A DNA stretch of 64,000 nt from Euglena gracilis (Eukaryota; Euglenida; Euglenophyceae; Euglenales): NCBI GenBank assembly GCA_039621445.1, contig CP154956.1, forward strand, positions 78,302,474 to 78,366,473, given 5' to 3'. A model generated the notes under the pieces. It ran no database searches and was not told the DNA's origin. It saw nothing but the letters and a program-made list of their open reading frames with translations. Shown here piece by piece: positions 22,596 to 35,316 of this stretch. The position numbers were made by a program, and so were the translations under genes. Each line of letters begins with the position of its first letter. Positions within the stretch are counted from its first letter, which is position 1.

Positions 22596-22803
22596 ATGGT
22601 AAATGTCAAGGTAAACAAATTTGCATATGAAAATTTTTGATGTTTTTGGGAACCTAAAAAATAATGCTTTTCTTAACCTAATGCTTTTCTTTGGGCCTGG
22701 GTTGGTTAAGAAAATCCAAAAAAATAAGACCCCATAAATAGCCCCCTGGAGGTTCCAGCAACAGACCCAAAAAAGAAGACCCAGGTGTTATTTGGTAGGG
22801 GTT
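22596..22803. repeat. Dispersed repeat, AATAAGACCCC family, copy 2
   Basis: From ATGGTAAATGTCAAGG to GACCCAGGTGTTATTTGG the order of words matches copy 1 at 15,311-15,530, including GGCCTGGGTTGGTTAAGAAA and GGAGGTTCCAGCAACAGAC. Confidence 0.75.
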
Positions 22804-24748
22804 GGGGGGCAATGTGAAGTGTGGACATTTTTCTTAAGAATCTTAATTTGTGTTGCATCTCAACGCTGAGAATATGTTGAAGATCACAATTGAACAGTTT
22901 TATTTAAAAATTTAAAAAAAGATTTTAATCATTCAAGTCAATAAAACTATGCATTTATTTTCCCCCGAAAATGACGCATTTTTTTGCATGAAGTAACGTA
23001 TTTTTTTACTTTTCACAAACAGAAGGCTTTTTTCCTCATACAATTGAACAATTGAACAGCCCCGGGCTTTGTATCGGCCTTTGCATGGGCTGTTAATATC
23101 AGGGTATTAAACCAGGAAACTAGGGACGGACCCCCACCCGGGAGGCGGGGGGGGGGGTCGACTCCCCCACCCACCACACCACAGAAAAAAATTTTGGGGT
23201 CGAAAATTGGTGCTCTCGGAAACACGGAAGGAGGTGGTGGGGTGTGGCGACCCCCCACCCACCATGCCGGGGGGCCCTGCCCTGGTGTGGGGGGCGACCC
23301 CCCCCCACCAGGCCTTCCCGTTCTGCCCTGGGGCACGCAGTAATTCCCAAAGATAAGTGGCCAAATAGTAAGACAATCTGATCTCTTTGTAAACAATGGG
23401 CATAAATGTTATTGCAAAGGTTTGCTTTTAAAGGTTTCGATTTTCAGCAGTTAATTTTTCTGGCATAGCATTAACACCACAGATGGGACATAACTCCCCC
23501 CCCCTGTCTAAGCACCACCCTTGTCTAAGCACCCCCCCCCCGGTTCTTACCCATCTTTTTAAAGGTCATCGTCACGGGGAGGTTTATTTTGTGTGCATTT
23601 TTAAGGGAAATTTCTCAAAAATTTCGAAATTTCTGCAATTTCTGAGACCTGATTTGGTGAGGTATTGTTGATTTCTGCATCCAAATGCGTGTGAGTTCAA
23701 CAGTGGACCTCCAAAGTAAGGGGAATTTTTCCTTTTCGGCGCGAATCGCCGGATTTTTTTTTTGCAGTCAAATTTTTCCCCCTTGTCTAAGCACCCCCCC
23801 CTGGTTCTTACCCATATTTTGGCAAAATAAGCACCCCCCCCCCCCCGGTTCTTACCCATCTTTTCCGGTGCTTAGAGAAGGGGGGGAGGAGGTATGGGGG
23901 ATGAGGGATTACCATCCTTTTGGTACGTGTCTCATCATAAGCAATTCAATTAACCGAATCATCTCCGCAGTTCCCAACATCTTTCCCCATTTAAAAAAAG
24001 GTCGGGAATCAAATTTTGAGTCAAGTGATGTATTGCTCTAAGGCGGCTTGTGATATGTGAGCTTTTTCATGTTGCTTCTTTTCATTCAAATCATTTTTTC
24101 CCGAATTTTCAATGGCCTGATTTTCCAATGCACATCAATGTGTTTCACATCTCTGTCGATGTGTCGGGGAATGTGGAGTTTCTCAATGAAAGATGTCAAC
24201 AGGTCCATAATATGATTTCGGTATATTTTGGTATTGCCACCAAAACCTCAGGGTTGTTCCAACAATTTTGCATGGTTTCTGCACCTCCGCCCGGCACCAG
24301 AAGTCCCGAATACGGAGGATTGGGGCGGGGGGCTGTACAGAAATCTCTGAAACCTTGTTGGCGGTGGGTGCCTGCCCCGGCTGTCCCAAAATAGGAACCA
24401 TTTGGGACATGTTGTTGAAGTAGCTCGCCTGCTGTCCAAAAATCCCACCCCGTTTAAATTCCATCCCATTTATTGGGGGGTGGTCGCCCCCCCCCCGCCC
24501 CCATCATGCCCCCCCCCCCCCGCCACAAGGCCTTCCCATATTTCCAAGGGATTTTCAGGTCTAAAATTTCCTTCGTCGCCAAAGGCACCGAAGGAATCTT
24601 CTTTGCGCAGGTGCTGTGGTGGTTGGGGGGGTGTCGACCCCCCAACCAGGCTTCCCGCACAGCCCAGGGGGGCGACTCTCCCCTTCGTTGAAAGGGGGTC
24701 TCTGACCCACCCCCCAAAGGCCTCCTGTTCACCCCCTCCCCCCCACAG

Positions 24749-24929
24749 GCTCCAGCTGCTGCTGCAGTTGACGGGGGCGCTGTCCCTGGGCCTCGCCCTC
24801 CTCAACATGGTGCCGGTGCCCCTCCTGGACGGGGAGAAGTGTGTCAAGCCCGCCCTCTTCCTCCTCGGGGAGCTCTACAGGCGGTGGGTGGAGGACCCGC
24901 AGCGGCTGGCGCCCGTCCCCGACGACCAG
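24749..24929 (+). CDS. MBTPS2: Site-2 protease, LDG exon
   Basis: After the acceptor CCCTCCCCCCCACAG the frame reads LQLLLQLTGALSLGLALLNM, then VPVPLLDGEKCVKPALFLLG and ELYRRWVEDP. This is the S2P helix with the third zinc ligand: NMVPVPLLDG matches NAVPCFALDG of animal S2P, and the Asp of LDG is the ligand. Strong G/C third-position bias. The 3' border is unclear; the protein-like frame runs to PDDQ at 24,929 with no GT donor exactly there. Confidence 0.92.
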
Positions 24930-27439
24930 TTTGCTCACCCGCCTTCCTGGGGTCGGCAACTGGCCCGGCTGTGTTGTGGGCAGCTTGCCCTGTCGCACCC
25001 GGGCCAATTTTTTTTGAAAAAATCGCAATTTGGACCGCTTTGTTTCCGATGTCCAAAGATTTTGTTGATTGGTTTCATTTGCATTTTTTTGCCAACAAAC
25101 TGCACCTTTTCAGATGCAGAATATCCAAAAAAAGCGTGCAAGGAGCATGTTGTTTTGTCAAGCTTAGATTGGGCCAAGCAAGCCATCACTTTTTCCCGAG
25201 TATGCCCAAGTTGTAATTGGGCCGAAGCTGGGTCAAACTGGGACCAGGAAAAGCGAAAAACTGCATGAAGGCAGTTTAGGCAAAATCAGCAAAAAGTCTG
25301 ACAAAATCCGGGGGGGGGGGGGGAAATGCGTTTCGCATTTTTTCGCATTTTTGCGCATTTTTTGCACATTTTTTCAAATTTTCCAAAAATGCGCATTTTT
25401 GCGCATTTTTTCGCATTTTTTGCGCATTTTTTCATTTTTTTCAGAGCATTTTTTTTTGCTTTTTGGCACATTTTTTCGTGATTTTCCAAAATTTTCGCAT
25501 TTTTTGACCGTTTTTGCAATTTTTTGCAAAAATTTGAAATTTTCGACTTTTTTTGAAACTTACATTTTCCTCATTATTCTACATAATTTCTTCAAATTTG
25601 GTGCCATTTTTGCATGTTTTTGGGTAATTTTTGCATTTTCGTGATTTTTGCGCGTTTTTTCTCGGATTTTGCACATTTTTTCCAAAAATGCGCATTTTTT
25701 GCGCATTTTTTTTGCGCATTTTTGCGCATTTTTGCGCATTTTTTCCGAGGCCGGGCGAGCGCATTTCCCCCCCCCCTGCAAAATCAATTCTTGGTCCAAA
25801 ATTTTTTGACTTTGCAGCCTTTTTTTTGGCCAAGTTAATGGCCATTTTGGCATTGTCCAAGGCATAGGATGTGTCCAGCCACACAGAGGATGCCTGGGAG
25901 TGAAGAAAAAAAAACAGAAAGAAAGAGCAACAGAAAAAGGGATTGGGCAGGGGGAGGGCGAACGCAACATAAACCCTCCAAAAACAGCATTGAAAAAATC
26001 GGGGGACAGCGGCAGCGTCCGGCAGAGAGGCTGGAGATTTTGGGATAGTTGAAAACAAGGCTTCTGGTTGAACCCCTTGAAACACGAGGGAAGAGCATTG
26101 TGTGAGAAATTTTTCAACCAGCGAATTGTCCGCTACACAGACAGTCAATAAAAACCATGTTCCCAATTTGCCAGGACTGAATGCTTGTCTGTTGGGTTTT
26201 GTTGGGTTTTGTTGGGTTTTGTTGCATTGTCAAAGCAAACATCCCGCCACCTCTGCATTTTTTTTTAAACTTCTCAGATACTTCTCAGGTTTTGGCAACT
26301 TGTTGTTTGTTAAGTGGCTTTTTTGTGCTGTCCGAAACATACCGTTGTTGAAGGTATGTTCGATCCCCCCCCCCCAGACTGATTGGCTTTTTGACTCCAG
26401 ACCCCCCCGTTGGGTTGAAAGGGGCCGACTGAGGGTTGCAAGTGACTGGCTGGTTTTCAAAAAGGAAGTGACTGGTTTTTTTGGTGGAAATTAAATCCCC
26501 GTCTTCCCCCGTCACCACATACAAAATTAAATTCTTCCGAACCTGATTTCCCCCAATTCCTCGTTTTTTTGTCTTCATGTTCAAGAAACGAATTGAACTT
26601 CATTTGTTGTGAGTTGTTTTGAGTACATCTTCTTGTGTCTGGCAAAGGGGTTTGTGTTTTGTTCATGAATGCCTCAAAAGCAAATGGAGGGGGACTCAAA
26701 TGTGTTTTTTCTCTGGTTTTTTGCTTTTTCAATTTTGGTTTTTCTCTGGTTTTTTTTCAATTTTCAATTCAAAATCTGTGTTTTTTTTGTATTTTTTGGT
26801 ACATTTTTTTCCGGCGTTTTTTCAATGTCTTCTGGAAAAAGGCGTTTTTTAATGTCTTTTTTTTTGGACTCATTTTCCCCAGAACCAATTTCTTTGGTTT
26901 TTTTTTGTCATCCTTTGAACTCTTTTGCCAAACAAATTGCACCTGGATCAGCATGTAACCAACCAAAAATTGCATCAAAATGCAATCGAACCTTTGAAAA
27001 ATTGCATGTTCAATTGCTTTTTTTGCTCATTTTTGTTGCTTCGTCGCTTTAATGTTTTTTTGGTGGAAAAAAAATGCGAAAGATTGTCCAAAATATGCAC
27101 CAGAAATGCATTTTTTCCAGAGGTGAAAATTTTTACAAGCCCACTCCAACAGAAAGTCCACATCCATCTGAGGGAATTTTACATTCCTTTTTGTTTTTTT
27201 ATGTGCGTTTATTTGCTAGATTTTTCTGTGTTGTGTTTTCTGAGGGTCCTCTCCCCCCTTGCTCAAGAGATCGTCAAAAGTCCGAAAGCAAGGCGGGCGG
27301 CCCAGCAGCCCCACCACCATCGTGTTGGACGCCGCCCAGGGCACGTATCGCGTGGTGCCCAGGCTTCGGGCAGCGTGGCTCGGTCCAGCAGCATTGGGCC
27401 CTCTTCTGTTGGAGTTATGCCAATTCACCTGTCAACACC
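24930..27439. other. S2P intron; AT-rich low-complexity block
   Basis: At 25,320-25,750 the sequence is built largely of the self-complementary word AAAAATGCGCATTTTT and variants. Elsewhere it is T-rich with ordinary intron composition. Shadow ORFs on both strands come from the low complexity. Confidence 0.6.
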
Positions 27440-27565
27440 TCAACGGTGAAACGTTTCCGCAAGCTCGGCGACAGCGGGGGCCTGTGTGCACCCCTGGTGG
27501 CTGACGACGACGGCTTCAGCCCGGAGCGGTACACGCGTCGGCAAGAGCGCATTCACACCCTTGTG
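27440..27565 (+). CDS. MBTPS2: Probable site-2 protease exon near the C-terminus
   Basis: A G+C-rich stretch reads STVKRFRKLGDSGGLCAPLV, then DDDGFSPERYTRRQERIHTL. It falls between the LDG exon and the terminal exon. Ending in basic, helical residues it would lead into the last membrane helix, as in the S2P family (…KDLIGFFILLGGS). The G+C-rich sequence begins near 27,285, so an additional exon may precede it. Splice borders were not resolved. Confidence 0.5.
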
Positions 27566-28241
27566 GACAGAGAGAATCCAACACCTGGTTCACTGTTCAC
27601 TGCCTGGTGCTGAAGCCCAGTGGGGAATTTCTTTCTTTTTCAGTCTATTCAAGGGCCCAGCAAAAACAAATCTCCGCCACAATCTTTGCAGCATGGGAGC
27701 CATATATCCACACATATATCCAGATATACAGCCATATCCCATATATCCCCTTCCAACCCAACATCCCACCGCTCAAGTATCTCCCAGTAAATGAAGACTG
27801 CGTAAGCACAGCTGCATCCATCATGCGCAAATATGGAATTATTTTTTTATAAAAAAAATGGTGGACGAGTTTGTTTGTGTGTTTGTGTGTTGTTGTTGTT
27901 TGTGTTTGTTTGCTGACAGCGATTCAGGCACATCACCGGTATGAAGTCTAGAATGTGGCTGCCAAAAAAAGGTTTGGATGGTGCATAGAAACAGGCAATG
28001 ATGTCGAATTGAACTGCAGCCAGAGGATTTTTTAAGCTTGACCTAGGAGGGGATGGGGGGTGGGTGAATCCTGGCCAAGCTCCCCGGGGGGGGGGGGGGT
28101 CGGTTGAGGGAACGATATGTTGTGTGTGCCGCAGCTCTTGTTTTGAGTTACCGACAATTAAATTTCAGTTGACAAGTTTTTCGGCTTTATTGCAGTGTGT
28201 ATGTGTGTGTGTGTGTGTGTGCGTGTGTGTGTGTCATGTTG

Positions 28242-28338
28242 CGAGGCCTGTGGTGGCGCCTCTCTGAGCACGGTTCGGGGCTGCACGGGGCTCGTCTTGG
28301 CCAATGTCTTCTTTGGCGTGTTGCACGCCATTGGCTAG
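28242..28338 (+). CDS. MBTPS2: Site-2 protease, terminal exon with stop
   Basis: The frame reads LSTVRGCTGLVLANVFFGVL, then HAIG and a TAG at 28,336-28,338. This matches the C-terminal membrane helix of S2P ([20 protein letters not shown] plus two or three residues). A TG-repeat runs up to the exon (28,195-28,236). The likely 5' border is an AG in TGTTGCGAG. Confidence 0.65.
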
Positions 28339-29039
28339 CGCAACAGCATCAAGCCCAACAACCTCGCCACGGAGACGCCCCTGAGCTAAAATGCAAAGAT
28401 TGACAAGAACATCCGCATGCAGAGTGTAGAAGCAAGGATAAGTGGCATTGAGAACACGTTGGAGTTCGATTCCTTCAAACCTTTTGCATTTTTGAGCTGC
28501 GTCTTTGTTTTAGATTGTTTCTGCTTTTTTTCATTTTTCACCTGCATTGAACAAATGAAAACCCAAAATCATTAGGATGCAAAATAACAATGGCTGGAGC
28601 AAATGAAATAAAAAAATTTTCCACGTGTATTGCATCCTCCATCCGCACCCCCCCCCCACTGGACCATCGACGTTTGAAAGCGACGTTGAAGGAGCCGAAG
28701 ATCTTTGAAGAATTTATGAATTTCTTTTGATTCCGAGGCATACTTTTGGGTGCTCTCGCTTGTCCCCCGCTTTCTAGAAAGGTTGGAGGTTCTTGGCAGG
28801 TGATGAAAGAAAAAGTTACACTATACGTAAAATAAAACCTTGTGAGTCAACAAAAAAAAAGACGCAGGAAGCATGTACCCCCCCCCATTTAAACCGACCT
28901 ACGCTTCCAAACGGACCCATTGCAGAATTTCAACCAAAAAAACAAATAAACCGACCCATGGCAAGTCGGATGACAAATATGCACAACATAATGGAAGCCG
29001 CCAACAGAAAGAGCGTCCATGCTCATTGAATAGTTTGCA

Positions 29040-29345
29040 TTGACGATCCAAAATTAGGACTTTACACCCAAAATTTGGCATTTGCTTCCAAATTTTGGAG
29101 TTTGCACCGCAAATTGGGCATTTTTCTCCGAAATTTTTGTGTTGGAACCCAAAAATTACAAAATTAGGCGTTTGCCATCTAAAATTGAAGTTTGCACCAA
29201 AAATTAAGCAGTTTGCACACAAAAAAATATGGATATTGCACCCAAAATTCAGCATTTGCCCCCGAAAATTAAGAGTTTGCATCCCAAATTAGGCATTTGC
29301 CACTCAAAGTTAGGAATTGGCCAAACAAATTGGGCATTTGCCAAT
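29040..29345. repeat. Degenerate tandem repeat, AAATTAGGCATTTGCACCC
   Basis: About fourteen diverged copies of a unit of roughly 20 bases (CCCAAAATTNGGCATTTGC), with changing middle words (GGAGTTT, GGCATTT, GAAGTTT). Confidence 0.8.
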
Positions 29346-30076
29346 TGAAATTGCCTTGCTAACGTCAACCCGCTTCCGTCACGCCGTCAGCCAGCCGTTT
29401 GCTCCCCCCTGAAACCGACCCCCCATCTTAACCGACCCCCTCCGGAACTTCTGCCAACCCAAAAGTGCTAAACCGACGGGCCGGTTTAGATGGGGGGGTT
29501 TACCGGGAAGGGAGCAGCCAGCAGAGGAAGACAAAAACACATTTAAACACCCATCCACCGTTGGAATTTCCAAACGTTGGAAACCAACCGTTCCGTTTTT
29601 TTTTTTTGAAAGCGGACCGATGGTCTTCAGACGGTGGCCTTCAAGAGCACCTTCGCCCTCCGCGACCCCCCTTGCTCCTCACTTGCTCCAAACACGGCTT
29701 TCCTGCCGGCGCGTCAAGCAGGCTGGCAAGCAACGGAAGGTCCCCCCTCGCCTTTTTTTCGCAAGCAAGGGTCCCGGTTTTTCCCGGGGCCACTCATCCC
29801 CCTTCCCTTTGCCTCCCTCGAAGGAATGCAATTCCCCAAATGCCTCCCCCCGTCCCGGATTTTTTTAAAAGCACATTTTTTAATAAGAAAGTTATAATTA
29901 TTATTATCAGATCAAAAATTAGAATTAGAAAATGAATGAGAATTATTTAAATTAGAATTAAATTTAGATTAGAATTAAATTAGAATTAAATTTAGACTAG
30001 AATTAGAATAGATTATTTCAATTAAATTATAATTATTAAATTAGAATGATTCAAATTAGAATGATTTGGATCAGAT

Positions 30077-30298
30077 CAGGGGATTTTTTAAGACCGGGGG
30101 GGGGAGGGGGGCCCCCCCGGGGGGGGGAGGGTGTCCCGGTGACCCACAAAAAATTGCCGAAAAATCGCGAAAGGTGCTAAAAATAGATTTTTTTCGGCGC
30201 CTGCGGTGCCGAAAAGTATATCCCACCCCCCTCCGGGGGGGACCCCCCGGGGGGGGGGAGGGGGTCCCCCCGGGGGTCCAAACTTAAAAAAATCCCTG
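30077..30298. mobile_element. hAT-like non-autonomous element, CAGGGGATTTTTTAAG ends
   Basis: The element starts CAGGGGATTTTTTAAGACC and ends CTTAAAAAAATCCCTG, inverted. It is flanked by exact GATCAGAT duplications (30,069-30,076 and 30,299-30,306). Inside are C/G runs and the hairpin CGGCGCCTGCGGTGCCG followed by AAAAGTATA. The element at 50,762-50,943 has the same ends and the same GCCGAAAAGTATA core. Confidence 0.88.
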
Positions 30299-31664
30299 GA
30301 TCAGATCAAAAATTGGAGTGATTATCATGATCAAAAACTAGAATCAACTAAGGCAATTGCCATTATGTGATAATTTGAGTGAATGAATTTTGGGGCTCGC
30401 ACACCCTCGAGGCAGACCAAACAGGGAGGAAGGGACACCGAGAGCGAAGCACAAAGACCTTGCGAGGCCATGCCTTTTTCGCCTTTCTTCATCCCGCACC
30501 TTTACCAAAAATAATGGAATCGCAGGAAAAAATGTCCAACTTAATTTTTTGAAGGGGAGTGAAAGTTTTTCGAGGAGCTTCTAGGATAAAAAAAAAGGTT
30601 CTGGCCAAAGCGAAAGTACTTCATTCTCGCTTTATATCTAAAAACTAGACTTTTTTAAATTTAAAAAATACTGCCGAGCGGGCCAAGTGCACCTATGGCG
30701 AGCATAGAGAGTCCATGGTGTGATTGGACATTTGGAAAGACTTTCGGAAAAAAACTTGAACACTGTTTCTTGAATTTTTGGACATTAATTTTTGGACCGG
30801 TCGAAACTGGGGGGAGGGGGGCTTTTATCCCCCAGTTTGGTCCCCTTGTCTGCCTAAATAACACGGGCCTGGCGGGGAGTTGGGGACATGGAGGATGGTA
30901 TCTTTCGAAATATTGGGGAAATACAAATACAAAAACATTTCATTGCAAAAAAAAGTCAAAAACATTTTGGATGTTGTGTTTCAATTGGCATATAAGGGCC
31001 TTTGAAATCTTCAGGGCTTGAGGGAGGAAGCAGCTCAAAATGCAAAATTGCTTGATTTTTTTTTGAGGGTTGGGCGGGGGAAATCTGGGTTTCTGGTAAT
31101 CCATGGAAGGCCAATGAAAACCCCATGTTCCATGTTGGGTGTTGGTTTGTAAACCTATTCCGCTGTGAGTTTGCCGAAAGCCAATGGATTATCTTTTGGT
31201 CCAGACGTCAAAAGCCCTTTTGCAAAGGATCTTGGTTAGATGGTGAAACCCCCAAGAGCAAAGTAACAAAGGGTGGAAAACTCTTCCTTTTTGCTGCCAG
31301 CCCCCGTCTTGTTCTCCGTAACCATAAAAACACTTCTTCCTGTGTTTGTTTCCTGCGCAGAAGTTTGAAAAGTTTTGGCAAAATGCCTGTCATGCACTAC
31401 TTCAAATTGATTTAAATTCTCCCAATCTCCGTAAATTTTGCAATTTCGACGAAGACAACAATAAAATGAAAATTGGAGAAGTATCAAATAAATTTTTTTC
31501 TTTGAGCCAAGGAAGTGCGCAAAAATTCAAGAAGATTAAGACTTTGAAGGTTTTTATTGTGTCCTGAGAGGGCTGCAGCTTCACGCAGACCTTGTGGGGT
31601 GACAATTAGGATAAGTCAGTTGTCGCGTGTTTTTTATATTCCTACTTGATTCTTCACAGCCCAA

Positions 31665-31725
31665 ATGTCCTCCGTTCACCGTTCGCCAGCGGCTCTTCCT
31701 GAATACTGGGAACCAGAACGAAGAG
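31665..31725 (+). CDS. Unrecognised YPSS-repeat protein, exon 1
   Basis: The ATG at 31,665 lies six bases after a good acceptor (TTGATTCTTCACAG) and starts MSSVHRSPAALPEYWEPERR. The exon ends AGAG^GTGCGC in phase 1. The start was chosen because it is the first ATG after the acceptor and the phase fits the next exon. Having an acceptor this close to the start means either a 5'-UTR intron or addition of a spliced leader. Another frame is also open but lacks a start codon. Confidence 0.6.
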
Positions 31726-33608
31726 GTGCGCTCTAATTTTCAAGATGAAAGATTGTGTCCGGCAGAAGGGTTCAGACATCCTCATTCAAAATCGATGACC
31801 CCTTCAACCCTGTCAGAATTTCCAAAAGAGAAATTCCACTGAAAATCCTGTTTTCGGAGGTGGGTCCGAACACAGTTGCCTGCCCAACACCCCAGGGTCA
31901 AAAATAGAAATGGGAAATGCCACCTGCAAAATAAAATCAAATAAGTCAAGTTCAACTCCCCGAACAATTGAACCTGACTCCTCTATGCAGGAATCTTTTT
32001 TTTAAGAATGCCAATGTCCTTTTCACCAAATTTGCCCAGCCCTTTTCTGACCCATTTTTGCCCATTTTCGGCCCATTTTTCGCTCCCCTTTTTTTGCAGC
32101 CATGAAAAGCAAAAAAAAAATACGTCACCCTCCAGCCACCCGTTGGGCGGCTGGAAAATAAACAGCTCGTTGTTGGGGGGGGGGGGTCTAGGCTGGAAGA
32201 GGCTTGAATTCGGCCCTGGGATTTTTATTGAATAATCAGCAGTTTTCTGGTTATTTTTCACTTTGATTTTTGGTACCCATTTGACCCCCAGTTGGCCCAG
32301 GTCCCCTGCTGGACTGGGTTTGACTGACTTGGTTTTTGAGAGGTTTATTTTTTTCGCCGTTTTGGGGGGGGTCTGGCCGGGTTGCGCATTCTGCGGCGGC
32401 ACAGGCCAAATTTTGGCCAAATAAATGAAAGAAGTCACTTTTTGGGGGCCACAGCAGGATCATCAAGAAATTTGTTGGTGGTGGAAGAAAAGAAATTGTT
32501 TGACCTTTCATTCTGTCCTTGGTGTTTTGAGGAGTTTGGCAAGGAGTTACGTGAAAACCAAAACGTTTTTTTCCTTCAAATTTTTGTTGTCCCGGCTGGG
32601 GACTGGCCTCCATCGCTAGGTTTTGGTGGCATGAACTGTGCCGGGCGCCAGGCAGCGCCGTTTGCGTGGGCCCTCACTGACCCGAGAAAATTGGACTGAT
32701 TTTTTTCCAATACGGTTGTTGTTGTTGTTGTTGTTGCTGTTTTGTTGTTGTTGTTGCTGCTGTAATTTGTCCTTTCAAAAAATTTTCGGCGCTTTCTGCC
32801 TCTTCCTTTCCTTTCTCTAGGGGGGGGGGGATCCCCAGAGCCCAAAACAGTGCCAAGATGGGGTGATGATATTAATAATGATCAGAAGAATAAGAAAATA
32901 AAAAAATAATCAGAATAAAAATGATGATGATGATGATGATGATGACAGTAACAGAGCCTGGTCACCTTCAGCCTCCGCAAAGCCAACCTGAAAGTTGGGA
33001 TTCCGCTTTTGCGGTGGAGCCCTTTTTACCAATTTTTAAACCTGAATTTTTTGATGTTTTTATGAAGAAAAAAAAATGCGGTTCCCATCAAAGAATCATG
33101 TATTTTGGGTTCATTTTTCAAAAAAAATTCCAAAAATTTTCCCAAGCAAAGTCCCCGTTTTCCCCAAAATTGGTGAAAATGCTGTGGTGGGTAGGGGGGG
33201 TCGACCATCCCCCCCACCTCCCGGGTCGGGGGTGGGTCGACCCCCCCCACCGGGCCTTCCGTTCTGCCTTTGTCTGGACCTCAGGGGGGGTCCTTAGAAA
33301 ATTCCCTGCTCGGGGTGCAGAGAAACAAATTTTGACGATAAAGACCTTTTTGGACTTTTTGGCCTTTTTGGGGGACCCCCCATGATTAGCCCGTTGGGGG
33401 GGGGATTTGATTCAGATTTCAGCGGCCAGGGGGGGGGGCAAGGTGGTCTGTGAACTAATGGTTGAAAATGTCATTTTTGCAATTGTTTCAAGAGATTTTG
33501 AAGAACCCCAATGCCTTTGGCACAAAGATGATCACTGGGGGGGATTGCCGAATTTCAATCCCAGAATGGTGAATTGTATCTCACTGCATGATATTACTTT
33601 TTTGTCAG
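31726..33608. other. Intron 1 of the YPSS-repeat gene
   Basis: This contains TTG/GCT trinucleotide repeats (32,717-32,763), an ATG trinucleotide run (32,920-32,944) and a copy of the GTCGACC...GGGCCTTCCG repeat (33,180-33,270). No coding signal. Confidence 0.6.
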
Positions 33609-33697
33609 TTGGACCTCGTGGGCGACTCCTGCCATCCAGCTTCACACGACCTGTGGAGGCATATGATTCATATGCAACACCTTATTCACCTTGGCTG
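33609..33697 (+). CDS. YPSS-repeat protein, exon 2 (proposed)
   Basis: Acceptor ACTTTTTTGTCAG; frame GPRGRLLPSSFTRPVEAYDS, then YATPYSPWL; donor GGCTG^GTTTGC. It begins with two bases that complete the phase-1 codon of exon 1 and ends in phase 0. Tyr/Pro/Ser content resembles the later modules. It is included because borders and phases fit; no homologue is known to me. Confidence 0.5.
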
Positions 33698-33965
33698 GTT
33701 TGCTGGTCGGCTGTTGTGTGGTTGTTTGTGATTGTCACTCATTTTGACCCCTCAACCATCTTCTGTTCCAAGCCTCCCCTCCCCACCATTTTTTTTTTGG
33801 CCTGCCAAAAGGTTGCCAAATAACAAATCCAAGAAAAGAGGAGTCTCACATTCGGATGAAATCCACACGCCAAATTTGCCATAAATTCCACTGGTGGGTG
33901 TACTGCAAATGAAATGTGTGTTTGTTTTTGTTGATGCGGGTGTAACCCCATCCCATCCCCCATGG

Positions 33966-34132
33966 TGGGGGACGCCAGCCGGTTCTGTTGTGAACCTGGC
34001 ATCGCTTACGCCAGTTCTGGACAGAACTGGCACAAGGGACGCCGGGTTCATGGCAGAACTGGCGTCCCTCCACCCTTTTTTTTGAACCAACATTTCAGGG
34101 CGGCTCGGTTCACGACAGAACCAGCATTACCA
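33966..34132. repeat. Clustered GACGCCAGTTCTG inverted units
   Basis: Four or five units of about 30 bases in alternating orientation (GACGCCAGCCGGTTCTG, CGCCAGTTCTGGACAGAACTG, CGGGTTCATGGCAGAACTGG, GGTTCACGACAGAACCAG). Related words CCGGCATTTTTGACGTCCCTGA and AAACGCCGGTTTAGG are at 35,017-35,130. Confidence 0.65.
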
Positions 34133-34304
34133 ACCTTCGGTCAAAGGACACCCCCAGGACCAATTTTGGACCATTAAACTGCAACGTTACCTCCCACGCC
34201 CTTTTCGTGACACATTTTGTCGTTGACACACACCCCGTGTCAATGGCGCTTTTCTGGAACATAGCTTTGCGCGTCAGCCACAGTTTTCAGGAAATTCAGC
34301 TTTT

Positions 34305-34495
34305 CGCCTGTGAATTTGGTGATTTGGTGCAGGTCCAATGGTACAATTGTGGAGGCAGTTGTTGCTGGCGGACTTGTTTTTTTTGTTATGGTATTGTGCC
34401 GTTGGCACGGCGTGTTGTTGGGACACCCCCCCATGTCAATGACACTTTCCTGGAACATTGGCATGTCAACGACAGGGGGGGGGGTGCTTTCTCTG
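34305..34495. repeat. Dispersed repeat, copy 1 (partner at 51.1 kb)
   Basis: The stretch with GTGAATTTGGTGA, GTCCAATGGTACAATTGTGG and CCTGGAACATTGGCATGTCA recurs in the same order at 51,090-51,275, which has GTGTGCCAACGACAAGGGGG-type variants. The family is unknown. Confidence 0.7.
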
Positions 34496-35316
34496 GCTGT
34501 GTCAATTGTCCAGGTACAAATTCACCCCTTGATTGAAAGCTCTTTTCATCAAACCTGTGATCACCACCAAATTCAGCCACACTCTCATTTCCTGTCATCC
34601 TAACCTTACAATGTTGTCACTCCCTGAAACCCTCAAGTCGTTGATTTGAAAAGAAAAAATGATCTTGTCTGGTTATGCTTTTCAAACCAAACAGGACCTA
34701 GAATTTCCACAAATTTCGACTCTGATTTTGGCCGATCCGACGATCGCGAGCACATCTCTGGCTGTGTGCAATGTTGAGCTACCAAGTTGCCCCTTGATTG
34801 AAAGCTCTTTTCAACAGACGACCAGTGGTGGCCATGATTTTCAACGCTTTACAATGCTCTTAATTCAAAACAACACCAATTTTCACCAAAATTGGATGCT
34901 CAACGCAGTGGTCCCCAAAGGGCAAATTTCATTGTGCTACATAGTACAACAGTCAAATCAGGACTTCAACACCCAATTTTGGCCACTTTTAACAACATTT
35001 TTAATGATCACAGAACCGGCATTTTTGACGTCCCTGACCCCTTTCTCACGGACAGAACCGGCATCCAAAAACCAGTGGAGGGGGGGAATGCCGGTTATTG
35101 TAAACCAGGCAGCCCAAACGCCGGTTTAGGGCAGGACTGCGGCGCCAAAGGCGCTGTGGTCACCCCGGCCCCCTAAAAGGCCTTGGGGATACAAGAGTTT
35201 CTTTTCTGAGAAATTTGAGAAGTTGAAAAACGTTGCGGTTCAAAGAGCTGTTGCTTCTTCTTTGCACCCTGTGTCACCTTGTGAGAGGGCTGCTGTTCCA
35301 AACAAGCCTTACACAG

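Larger units (their letters stand above)
20934..24748. other. S2P introns; one possible exon, repeats
   Basis: This contains C/G-tract repeats (21,300-21,500), a second copy of the AATAAGACCCCC repeat (22,596-22,803) and blocks of the GTGGTGGG...GTCGACCCCCC...AGGCCTTCCCG family (23,120-23,330 and 24,470-24,680), which recurs near 33.2, 51.65 and 58.2 kb. A canonical-border candidate exon is at 22,128-22,247. Confidence 0.5.
28339..31659. other. Intergenic region; tandem and AT-rich repeats
   Basis: No gene was recognised. It holds a degenerate tandem repeat (29,040-29,345), an ATTAGAATTAAA-type low-complexity block (29,880-30,065), a hAT-like element (30,077-30,298) and AT-rich sequence up to the first exon of the next gene. 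Confidence 0.55.

Noticed and set aside
24402-25268. 288-residue plus-strand ORF
   Set aside because: Only the central part (LDG exon) is real; the rest is intron and crosses a clear acceptor.
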